Assembly: GCA_964423645.1 (NCBI GenBank)
Contig: CAYRFE010000009.1
Coordinates: 1-64,000 of the forward strand
Direction: 5' to 3'
From: CAYRFE01 sp964423645 [NCBI: uncultured bacterium]
Lineage (GTDB): Bacteria; Macinerneyibacteriota; Macinerneyibacteria; Macinerneyibacteriales
DNA: 64,000 nucleotides
Positions 57,590 through 64,000 of this stretch are shown here, piece by piece. The notes beneath the pieces are model-generated. The model saw nothing but the letters and a program-made list of their open reading frames with translations. It was not told where the DNA came from and searched no databases. The stretch's first letter is position 1, and each line of letters begins with the position of its first letter. A program made the position numbers and the translations under genes.

Positions 57590-57880
57590 TCACGCACCCC
57601 CTTGAATTTTGGCAGCGGCCCTTTTATCAGTGATAGCCACAACACCCACATCGCCACGCCCTATGGCATACCCAATGTCGCGTTTGGTCCAACACTTTAT
57701 CACACGTATATGATTATGGCGGGCTTTTTCAATTATATCATTGGCAATTCGCTCAGACATATCTTCTGCGACAATAACCAAAAACACTTGCCCGCGCTGT
57801 ATGTCACGAACTACGGCATCCGTCCCCACGGTAATGTTCCCGCCTCGTTTTAACAAACCAAGATAGCTAAGTTGCGTCAC
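57590..57880 (-). CDS. L7Ae/L30e-family RNA-binding protein (YlxQ-like)
   Basis: A 96-residue protein with the L7Ae fold: LGLLKRGGNITVGTDAVVRDIQRGQVFLVIVAEDMSERI, then the K-turn-binding region and GRGDVGVVAITDKRAAAKI. Such genes are found between nusA and infB in many bacteria. It probably binds a K-turn RNA; the exact role is unknown. Confidence 0.9.
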   Translation of the reverse strand: MTQLSYLGLLKRGGNITVGTDAVVRDIQRGQVFLVIVAEDMSERIANDIIEKARHNHIRVIKCWTKRDIGYAIGRGDVGVVAITDKRAAAKIQGGA

Positions 57881-57882
57881 AT

Positions 57883-59256
57883 CTACTCCTGTTTCGGTAT
57901 CTCATCGTTAGCAAACATCGCAAGTTCAGACGCGGCTTCAATCATCAATGATGCGCTTGCGGCGTCCATGCCTTCAAGTTTTTTAAGCTCGGCGACCGTT
58001 TTTTTCGCGATATCTTCGATCGTGTGAATTCCATTGTCAAACATTACATTGAGCATATCGGTGGTCATGCCGGGAAGACTTTTCATCTTTCCCATCTCCA
58101 CTTCACGTTTTTGCTCAAGTCCTTGGTGATATTTCGTTTCATTAAATATAAATATACGCCACTTGGTCAAACGTGACGTCAGTTTTACATTCTGTCCGTT
58201 CTTGCCGATTGCAGATGTATATTGCTCATCCGGCACTACAACCATGGCCTCTTTTCTGTCCTCAGTATCATGAATGGACACACGCGTTACAGCTGCGATC
58301 TTCAATGCACGCTCGATATATTCACGCGGATCTTCACAATATTCGATAACGTCGATACGCTCGCCATTGAGCTCACGTACGATATTCTGAATACGCATAC
58401 CACGAACGCCGACACAAGTACCGACGGGATCGATATCAGAGTTCTTGGAGCGTACTGATACTTTTGCACGATTACCCGGGTCACGTGCGACCGAAACGAT
58501 CTCTACGGTACCATTGGCAACCTCAGGCACTTCCAACTCAAAAAGACCGCGTAAAAGATTATCATTTGATCGAGATGCAATGATCTCGGTTTCGGTACCA
58601 TCCTTACGCACTGCATCAAGATATACCTTCATGCGCATACCTCGATAATAATTGTCACGCGGCGACTGATGCCGAGGCGGTATGACCGCTTCCCCTTTGC
58701 CGATATCCACGACGATGGTTGACGGCTCCACTCCCTCGTCAGAGCGTTGATGACGAGCACGGTCGCGAGTGTAATCTTCATATTCTTTTCCGCGTAAACG
58801 CTGTTTACGTAATACAACTGCCGTGAAAAGTTCACCTTGTTTCTCGCGATATTCTTCAAATATTCTGTCTTGTTCAAGATTACGTATTTTCATAAATACT
58901 TGTTCTTTTGCGATCTGTGCACCGAATCGACCGAGTTTTTTCGCATCAAATGATACGTCAACGATATCACCCGGCTCAAGCGAATCATCTCCTAAAAGTT
59001 CACGCGCTTCTTCCAGGCTTATCTCCAACTCTTTATTCTCTACAGTTTCAACAACCGTCTTCGCAATATATACGATCAACTTGCCTGCTTCGATCTCAAC
59101 GGTCATTTCGATATCAGGATCTTCCGGCCCTATGGTAATATTAAATTTACGTTTAAATGCCGCTTTCAAGCTCTCCCGAATAACACCCACCATCTCTTCG
59201 CGGGTCATGTCTTTCGCACGACCAAGTTCTTCTATAACTTTCAATAAGGCTTCCAT
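57883..59256 (-). CDS. nusA: Transcription termination/antitermination protein NusA
   Basis: A 457-residue protein. It has the N-terminal RNA polymerase-binding domain, S1 domain, KH1 (DPVGTCVGVRGMRIQNIVRELNGERIDVIEY) and KH2 (EQYTSAIGKNGQNVKLTSRLTKWRI). A C-terminal helix-hairpin-helix segment (IHTIEDIAKKTVAELKKLEGMD) follows; it is a shorter C-terminal part than in E. coli. NusA enhances pausing and termination, which is relevant to the hairpin at the start of its own operon. Confidence 0.96.
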   Translation of the reverse strand: MEALLKVIEELGRAKDMTREEMVGVIRESLKAAFKRKFNITIGPEDPDIEMTVEIEAGKLIVYIAKTVVETVENKELEISLEEARELLGDDSLEPGDIVDVSFDAKKLGRFGAQIAKEQVFMKIRNLEQDRIFEEYREKQGELFTAVVLRKQRLRGKEYEDYTRDRARHQRSDEGVEPSTIVVDIGKGEAVIPPRHQSPRDNYYRGMRMKVYLDAVRKDGTETEIIASRSNDNLLRGLFELEVPEVANGTVEIVSVARDPGNRAKVSVRSKNSDIDPVGTCVGVRGMRIQNIVRELNGERIDVIEYCEDPREYIERALKIAAVTRVSIHDTEDRKEAMVVVPDEQYTSAIGKNGQNVKLTSRLTKWRIFIFNETKYHQGLEQKREVEMGKMKSLPGMTTDMLNVMFDNGIHTIEDIAKKTVAELKKLEGMDAASASLMIEAASELAMFANDEIPKQE

Positions 59257-59271
59257 GCTGTCCTTCCTCCC

Positions 59272-59709
59272 TTACAGTTCTACATCAAGTCGGGCTTTTA
59301 AAATATCTGCCCGAGGTATCTCTATAACATCATCTCCATGACGCAGGACAATCGACTGCTCATCATGTGACTCCAATATGCCCGTAAAAGTTTCTTTCGT
59401 GCACACAACACGACAAAAGCTTCCGCGAAAAAATTCATAATCGCGATCTTCCTTCAGATCCACCATACCGGGGGATGACACTTCAAGCCAATACCGAGAT
59501 TGAATGATATCTTCAGCATCAAGTATATCGCCTAAAAAACGATTCACTTTCGTAAGATCCTCGACCATAATACGTCTGTCAACTCCGTCCACAAAAACCG
59601 CGACACGTTTCTTATACGCACCGCCAGACAGAACGATCTTATAAATGCGGTATCCTTCGCGCTCGCAGAACGGTTCAAGCAACTCAGTTATACGTTGCAC
59701 AACATCCAT
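59272..59709 (-). CDS. rimP: Ribosome maturation factor RimP
   Basis: A 145-residue two-domain protein required for small subunit assembly. YRIYKIVLSGGAYKKRVAVFVD and the motif YWLEVSSPGMVDL are typical of RimP; the C-terminal domain is SH3-like. First gene of the rimP-nusA-infB operon; its ribosome binding site AGGGAGG follows the leader hairpin directly. Confidence 0.94.
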   Translation of the reverse strand: MDVVQRITELLEPFCEREGYRIYKIVLSGGAYKKRVAVFVDGVDRRIMVEDLTKVNRFLGDILDAEDIIQSRYWLEVSSPGMVDLKEDRDYEFFRGSFCRVVCTKETFTGILESHDEQSIVLRHGDDVIEIPRADILKARLDVEL

Positions 59710-59727
59710 TATTCCTCCCTAAAAAAT

Positions 59728-59754
59728 AAGGGATGGTAAAAAACACCATCCCTT
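59728..59754 (-). terminator. Intrinsic-terminator-like hairpin in the rimP-nusA-infB leader
   Basis: On the minus strand AAGGGATGGT - GTTTTTT - ACCATCCCTT, a perfect 10-bp stem, is followed directly by ATTTTTT and then by the rimP ribosome binding site. The promoter at 59762-59789 starts transcription just a few bases before it. It would terminate transcription of the whole operon unless bypassed, so it looks like an attenuator. Confidence 0.75.
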
Positions 59755-59761
59755 TGGGCGC

Positions 59762-59789
59762 ATTATAGCACGCTACGCGTTTAATGCAA
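59762..59789 (-). promoter_or_regulatory. Promoter of the rimP-nusA-infB operon
   Basis: Minus-strand TTGCAT (59789-59784), 16-base spacer, TATAAT (59767-59762). The expected start is near 59756, giving a leader of only about 45 bases that contains the terminator-like hairpin. Confidence 0.75.
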
Positions 59790-59937
59790 GCGTTTTTATT
59801 TTTTATTCATCACATTACGTATCTCACCGCCATAGTCCGCGGGAAGACCATTTCCCTCTTTCTTCGATTGTTTCCTCAGGATCATGATCCTCCAACGGTC
59901 ATCAAAGAGTAACCTGTCATTTTTCCGAGAGAACATC

Positions 59938-59965
59938 TTTACAAATCTCCGATTACCTATATACT
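59938..59965 (+). promoter_or_regulatory. Promoter of the Sel1-repeat gene
   Basis: TTTACA (59938-59943), 16-base spacer, TATACT (59960-59965), then GGAGGAAT and ATG at 59992. Confidence 0.6.
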
Positions 59966-59991
59966 ATGTGCACAACAGACGGAGGAATATC

Positions 59992-61308
59992 ATGCTTCAA
60001 GATATGACAGTAACTGTGATATTGGCGATGATCCCGGCAATAATCAGTTTTATCCATGCGGTTAAAACATCAAAGATGCAATTACCCCAGTTTGATACCG
60101 GCGATCCGGAAAGCATTCACATATGGAAAAAATTCAAAACCATGAGCGCGATATTCATGGGGATTTCTTTTCTGTCGATCATCCCCGCAGTATGGTTTCT
60201 TGCCTATTTAAACAAAGACGATACCACCCGGGGGAGCATACTCGCTTTTATACAGTCGCATCCGTTCATAAGTGTCGCGTCGTTTTGGGTAGTATTTTTT
60301 GTGATTGCACGTTTCTGTGCACATACCGCCCGAAAGACAGGGGTACACGTAAAAACACCGGAACCATATGTTGCACCGTCGTATACTGATCACGACAACG
60401 ATACTCACACCCCAACCGATCCTGACGATGATATCGACATTCATCCGGAGATGACACTCGCGGCGGTCCTTGCATTCAACAAGCTCATGAAGGAGACCGG
60501 AATCGAAGAACTGATGATGGGCGCGTCCCAAGAAGATTTCGCATCATTTATCAGCGAGCTAAGTGCCGATTCAGCATCATCTGAGGAAGATATTATAAAA
60601 ATGATGCACGAAGCTATCAATGGTACAATCGATGACACACTCAAATACGCATCGTTTTTATTCGAACTCAACCGATTCCATGAAGCGCTTCCACTCATAG
60701 AAAAACTTGCAAAAAAAGATATTCCCGACGCCCTGTATTTTCTTGGGTGTATGTATAACGACGGATCGGAAGTTGAAAAAGACTATACCGCAGCGTTGAA
60801 CTACTTTTCGAAAGCCGCAGACAAAGGACATTTAGCGGCTATGAATAACCTTGCATGGTTATACCAAAACGGACATGGGGTTGAAAAAGACCTCAAAAAA
60901 GCATTTGAAATTCTTACGCAATCTGCCACACACGACGATCCGTGGGCTCTCAATGAACTTGGCCGAATGTATGAAGAAGGAATAGGCATTACATCTGATC
61001 ACACACATGCAGTCGCTTGCTATACGAAAGCAGCGGACATGGGATATCTGCCGGCATTTTTTTCATTGGGTAATGCATATCGGATGGGTAAAGGGATTCA
61101 GAAAAATGACACTGAAGCGGTCAAATGGTTCACCATCCTTCGCGAAGATCGTCACTGCCGCGATGCATCAATCATAGAAGCGATACTTGATTATGAAAAT
61201 AGCCTCGACGACGCAATCGTTGAAGAAGGACGCGAACGCGCGTATGAATGGCTTGAACAAAAACACAGCATGCTCGATGCCGATGACCTCATTGTTTCTG
61301 AGGAGTAA
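59992..61308 (+). CDS. Sel1-like repeat membrane protein
   Basis: A 438-residue protein with membrane helices near the N terminus (VTVILAMIPAIISFIHAV, FMGISFLSIIPAVWFLAYL and FISVASFWVVFFVIARFC) followed by an acidic linker and a block of Sel1 repeats, for example PDALYFLGCMYNDGSEVEKDYTAALNYFSKAADKGH and PAFFSLGNAYRMGKGIQKNDTEAVKWF. Sel1 repeats mediate protein contacts; the partner is unknown. The start at 59992 has GGAGGAA ahead; the longer reading from 59884 runs through the promoter. Confidence 0.85.
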   Translation: MLQDMTVTVILAMIPAIISFIHAVKTSKMQLPQFDTGDPESIHIWKKFKTMSAIFMGISFLSIIPAVWFLAYLNKDDTTRGSILAFIQSHPFISVASFWVVFFVIARFCAHTARKTGVHVKTPEPYVAPSYTDHDNDTHTPTDPDDDIDIHPEMTLAAVLAFNKLMKETGIEELMMGASQEDFASFISELSADSASSEEDIIKMMHEAINGTIDDTLKYASFLFELNRFHEALPLIEKLAKKDIPDALYFLGCMYNDGSEVEKDYTAALNYFSKAADKGHLAAMNNLAWLYQNGHGVEKDLKKAFEILTQSATHDDPWALNELGRMYEEGIGITSDHTHAVACYTKAADMGYLPAFFSLGNAYRMGKGIQKNDTEAVKWFTILREDRHCRDASIIEAILDYENSLDDAIVEEGRERAYEWLEQKHSMLDADDLIVSEE

Positions 61309-61487
61309 AATGACGTTGACCATAGATTTTCTTACAGGGTATGATAATTCGATTTAATTTTGTTCTTTTTGTATGATAAATACATTATTGAACAACCTCA
61401 AAGCAAGTCACCGCGTATCCCGACAAATCAATACTTTGAGACCTTTGCGAAATTCGAATCTTTTTCATTTTTTTATTTTCATAAATA

Positions 61488-61562
61488 GGGGTTTGGGGAC
61501 AAAGTCCCCATTATATAACAAGTTAAACCCCTCCCGATTTCAACGGGAGGTGCTCGAGGCAG
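61488..61562. repeat. Dispersed GC-rich hairpin repeat, copy R5 (degenerate)
   Basis: Has GGGGAC-AAA-GTCCCC and CCCCTCCCG...CGGGAGG, but its right end reads TGCTCGAGGCAGG instead of the usual TTTGGGGTGGG. It lies in the 286-base gap 61309-61594, which contains no gene. Left flank CCTTTGCGAAATTCGAA resembles the flank of R1. Confidence 0.75.
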
Positions 61563-61594
61563 GAAAAACCTTCCGGCTCAAATTGAAACGTTCT

Positions 61595-62089
61595 TTACTT
61601 GTCTTTAAAATAATCTTCCATCTCGCTGCGGCGTAAAATCGGCAACTTTAATTCTTCAGCAAGAGTATTCATCGCAATAGGATCCACAAATGCTGCACCG
61701 TCACGCCATTCAACATATACCCAATGATCAGGAGTACCATCCAAACGCGCTTTCCCCAAGTACCACTTGCGCTGTGTATCAGTATCGGTTATCTTTTTAT
61801 CAGAAGAAGTAATTTTAAAACCATCTTCTTTTACAGGCGCATACCCGTCTGTTCCCCACATATGTTGACGTGTATGAAATCGATACAAACGACCTTCCTG
61901 CCAAACAAGGTTAAACGTATCGGGGATCGCTTTCTCATTCACCAATAAATAGTGATGACTCGATTCAGATTTCGAACCCTTCGCTGAATAGGTCACTTTT
62001 TCTTCGAGTTGCGGAAGCGGTAAATCGGCTAAAAGTGCACACGTCATTATTGTGCAAAAAATTATCACGACTGTTGCCATTTTGTTCAT
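61595..62089 (-). CDS. Exported hypothetical protein, 164 residues
   Basis: A small protein with a signal peptide (ATVVIIFCTIMTCALLA). The mature part has no recognised domain; it contains HHYLLVNEKAIPDTFNLVWQEGRLYRFHTRQH and RKWYLGKARLDGTPDHWVYVEWRDGAAF, rich in Trp and Tyr, suggesting a small beta domain. GGAGG precedes the ATG. It is separate from its neighbours. Confidence 0.75.
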   Translation of the reverse strand: MNKMATVVIIFCTIMTCALLADLPLPQLEEKVTYSAKGSKSESSHHYLLVNEKAIPDTFNLVWQEGRLYRFHTRQHMWGTDGYAPVKEDGFKITSSDKKITDTDTQRKWYLGKARLDGTPDHWVYVEWRDGAAFVDPIAMNTLAEELKLPILRRSEMEDYFKDK

Positions 62090-62115
62090 ACTAAACCTCC
62101 AACATTCTTACGTAT

Positions 62116-62143
62116 ATAATAGCGCGATTTCATGAGATTACAA
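62116..62143 (-). promoter_or_regulatory. Candidate promoter of the 61595-62089 gene
   Basis: Minus-strand TTGTAA (62143-62138), 16-base spacer, TATTAT (62121-62116), about 27 bases before the ATG. The rest of the gap 62090-62442 (353 bases) holds nothing else I can support. Confidence 0.5.
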
Positions 62144-62442
62144 GGAAGAATCTTATGAATTGATGCAACTCTGGCCCCTTTCGTTGAATTTCAATTTTTG
62201 ATCCATATCGCTTGACTCACGGCAGGACCTATGAGATAACGTGTGCCCGGAATGATCACGTGAAAAAATCTGATGTTTTCCGTAATATTTTACGACGTTA
62301 CTTAACGCTTATTCATCTTTCGGCGTATCGTATTGAGAAATACATACATTGCCGGTACAGAAAACTTTCGAACACGTCCATTTTATCCTCCTCTGAACGT
62401 TATTCATATGCTATACTGTCATGAAGCGAAAGGAGACATCCG

Positions 62443-62613
62443 ATGTCTGATCTTATGCGTATCATTGTCATTATAGCGATCGTGATTCTTGCGATCTTTG
62501 CACTTAAGATATTGGCGATCATAGGAGTGTTCTTATTCCGTGTAGCTTTAGCGGCCGTAGTAATCGGTGCGATCATTTACGGCATCGGGAAACTCACGGG
62601 TAAAATCAGATAA
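62443..62613 (+). CDS. Membrane microprotein, 56 residues
   Basis: A short open frame with AAAGGAGA 7 bases before the ATG. It encodes MSDLMRIIVIIAIVILAIFA and continues as a second hydrophobic stretch (GVFLFRVALAAVVIGAIIYGIG), ending in a basic tail KLTGKIR. It is too short for common ORF cutoffs. Two membrane helices in a hairpin are predicted. A TATACT box lies at 62412-62417 without a clear -35 element. No family is recognised. Confidence 0.65.
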   Translation: MSDLMRIIVIIAIVILAIFALKILAIIGVFLFRVALAAVVIGAIIYGIGKLTGKIR

Positions 62614-62765
62614 ACAACGAGAATTTTGTCACTATCGACACAGGCGGATCGTATTCTTCGGATTCGGTGTGCTAGAGATAATTCTATTTCCCCGTTTCGT
62701 GTTTTGCCGAGGTTCATTGCGATCAATAATGATACCTTTCACTACCTTGCCGGAACATCATAAGT

Positions 62766-62802
62766 CCTTTGCAAGACTACCATTTTTTGAATTTTGCAAA
62801 GG
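62766..62802. repeat. Short inverted-repeat element
   Basis: Begins CCTTTGCAA and ends TTGCAAAGG, 37 bp in total. CCTTTGCAAGACTACCAT resembles the reverse complement of the right flank of R4, and GAATTTTGCAAAGG that of the left flank of R1. It lies in the gene-free stretch 62614-62889. Confidence 0.6.
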
Positions 62803-62837
62803 CCTCAATCATGTATTCCTAGGTCAACAGGAACCTT

Positions 62838-62866
62838 TTGACAATCCGATGAATTACATCTATACT
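62838..62866 (+). promoter_or_regulatory. Promoter of the DUF4349 lipoprotein gene
   Basis: TTGACA (62838-62843), 17-base spacer, TATACT (62861-62866), then AAGGAGG and the ATG at 62890. Confidence 0.8.
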
Positions 62867-62889
62867 ACGAAAATACAAGGAGGACAATT

Positions 62890-63801
62890 ATGCGAATACA
62901 TGTATATTTTTTCGTGTTACTTATCGCCTTCTCGTTTCTTTCATGTTCACAAAAACAGTCGACACCTTCAGACACCAACAGTATGCGTTCGGCAGTCAGC
63001 GACAATTCTCCGCAGAGTGAATACGACTATGATAAAAAGGAAAAGGAAGAATCAAAGTCTGACGATGAGCAATCCCTCACAACACAAAAACCGGGAACTC
63101 CGGTCACAACCGAGCGAAAAATTATTAAAAACGGGGAGATCAATATCGAAGTGAGCGACCTGAAAAAAGCCGAAAAAGAACTGTCTGATCTGATCAAAAA
63201 AACTAACGGGCATATCGCGTCATCAAATCTTAATGAGGGTTATCTCACTGTCACTGCACGTATACCTGTCGGAACATTTGACGATTTTGTTGAAAAAACC
63301 GGGAGTATCGGCAAACTCACCTATAAAACGATCAATGCCGAGGATGTCACCGAATATTATTTCGATCTTCAAGGTGAGATCGTTACAAAAAAGATCCTTC
63401 GCGAACGATATCAGAGCTATTTACGTAATGCAAAAACAATAGACGAATTATTGAAAATCGAACGGGAAATCAATAATGTCACCCGTGAAATTGAAAAGCT
63501 GGAAGGATCATTTCGCGTGTTGGATAATAAGGTTGAATATTCAACCGTCATGTTCACTCTCAGTCTTCCGCGTTCACAACAAATATCCGATTCCTATCCT
63601 TCCTTTATAGTAAGCATCAAAAAACTCGGAAGAGATATCGTATGGTTCTTACACAATATAATCATCGGAGTAATATATATCGTGCTCTACGGTATTATCT
63701 TCGTTGTATTTGTAGGTTTTTTGTATCTTATCACGTTCGGCAAAATCGGTCTGGTGAAAAAACTTTTTAAATCTCTTTCAGCAAAAAACAAACCTGAATA
63801 G
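62890..63801 (+). CDS. DUF4349 lipoprotein
   Basis: A 303-residue protein with a lipobox at FLSC (Cys at about 19), a low-complexity charged linker and a DUF4349 domain: KIIKNGEINIEVSDLKKAEKELSDLIKKTNGHIASS, then a coiled coil (IDELLKIEREINNVTREIEKLEG) and VEYSTVMFTLSL. A membrane helix (IIIGVIYIVLYGIIFVVFVGFLYLI) precedes a basic tail. Such proteins are anchored at both ends in the inner membrane; the function is unknown. Confidence 0.9.
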   Translation: MRIHVYFFVLLIAFSFLSCSQKQSTPSDTNSMRSAVSDNSPQSEYDYDKKEKEESKSDDEQSLTTQKPGTPVTTERKIIKNGEINIEVSDLKKAEKELSDLIKKTNGHIASSNLNEGYLTVTARIPVGTFDDFVEKTGSIGKLTYKTINAEDVTEYYFDLQGEIVTKKILRERYQSYLRNAKTIDELLKIEREINNVTREIEKLEGSFRVLDNKVEYSTVMFTLSLPRSQQISDSYPSFIVSIKKLGRDIVWFLHNIIIGVIYIVLYGIIFVVFVGFLYLITFGKIGLVKKLFKSLSAKNKPE

Positions 63802-63912
63802 TTTCAAAAATAACGAAGGGGGCAATGAAGATATTGCCCTCAATACAATTACTAATTGAATTTGTATGAATAAATTATGAAATTAAAATCAATCGTTGAT
63901 GATCTGTAGAAA

Positions 63913-63934
63913 AAACCCGGCATAAGCCGGGTTT
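63913..63934 (-). terminator. Intrinsic terminator of the gene entering from the right edge
   Basis: On the minus strand AAACCCGGC-TTAT-GCCGGGTTT is followed by T residues. It lies 25 bases after the stop of the partial gene at 63960 and may serve the DUF4349 gene in the other direction. Confidence 0.8.
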
Positions 63935-63959
63935 AATAAAGCATATTTCTTAAGCAAAC

Positions 63960-64000
63960 TTACAGATTACCGATAGTCGCGACCATGATCGCTTTGATGG
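63960..64000 (-). CDS. Partial gene, C-terminal end only
   Basis: The last 12 codons of a minus-strand gene whose body lies outside the window: the frame ends IKAIMVATIGNL and then TAA, followed by a terminator. Too short to assign. Confidence 0.5.
   Translation of the reverse strand, partial: IKAIMVATIGNL

Overview
The window is one contiguous piece of a bacterial chromosome of moderate G+C content. Housekeeping genes are of bacterial type: tex, pgi, purA, clpX/clpP/tig, the rimP-nusA-infB-rbfA-truB-ribF-rpsO-pnp ribosome and transcription block, and a bacterial tRNA-Leu. Several lipoproteins have clear lipoboxes, and a GT9 (heptosyltransferase-type) glycosyltransferase is present, so a diderm (Gram-negative) cell is likely. 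The phylum cannot be read from the window alone. The mixture of BatA/DUF58/DUF4159 genes, TPR lipoproteins and a complete archaeal-type ether-lipid gene set suggests an FCB-group or candidate-phylum bacterium, but this is inference.

Layout. 1-2.3 kb: tex with its own promoter. 2.4-7.0 kb: a DUF58 / BatA-like / VWA-like / DUF4159 envelope operon with ATGA overlaps. 7.1-14.5 kb: one minus-strand operon with a strong promoter, made of four uncharacterised membrane proteins, two tandemly duplicated TPR lipoproteins and pgi. 14.6-19.8 kb: tRNA-Leu(TAG), tig, clpP, clpX, engB and purA, apparently transcribed together from the tRNA promoter. 20.0-25.0 kb: an accessory region holding a small lipoprotein, a DUF4130 protein, a secreted M3 oligoendopeptidase bounded by a 273-bp near-identical direct repeat, and a very AT-rich leucine-rich-repeat lipoprotein. 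25.0-30.6 kb: small metabolic genes (two GNATs, Pcp, SagB-type oxidoreductase, flavodoxin, pseudouridine synthase, DUF456) separated by a dispersed GC-rich hairpin repeat. 30.6-33.6 kb: a polar amino acid ABC importer. 33.8-38.9 kb (plus strand): a zinc peptidase, a half-size TauE/SafE protein, a frameshifted DUF898 gene and an M48 peptidase.

38.9-49.1 kb is the most striking part: a thirteen-gene minus-strand run of M16 peptidase, dut, UbiA-type prenyltransferase, a 59-residue 2[4Fe-4S] ferredoxin (missed by a simple ORF-length cutoff), geranylgeranyl reductase, GGGP synthase, two membrane GT2 glycosyltransferases, a NodB deacetylase, a hypothetical, GT4, GT9 and a YcxB-like protein. The first lipid steps are those of archaeal membrane lipid synthesis (G1P prenylation, second prenylation, ferredoxin-dependent saturation). 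The overlapping glycosyltransferase and deacetylase genes suggest that the product is glycosylated and then de-acetylated.

49.2-59.8 kb: pnp, rpsO, ribF, truB, nrnA, rbfA, ylxP, infB, an L7Ae-family gene, nusA and rimP. The block is transcribed from a promoter whose leader carries an intrinsic-terminator-like hairpin directly in front of rimP. 59.9-64 kb: a Sel1-repeat protein, a small secreted protein, a 56-residue membrane microprotein, a DUF4349 lipoprotein and the end of a further minus-strand gene.
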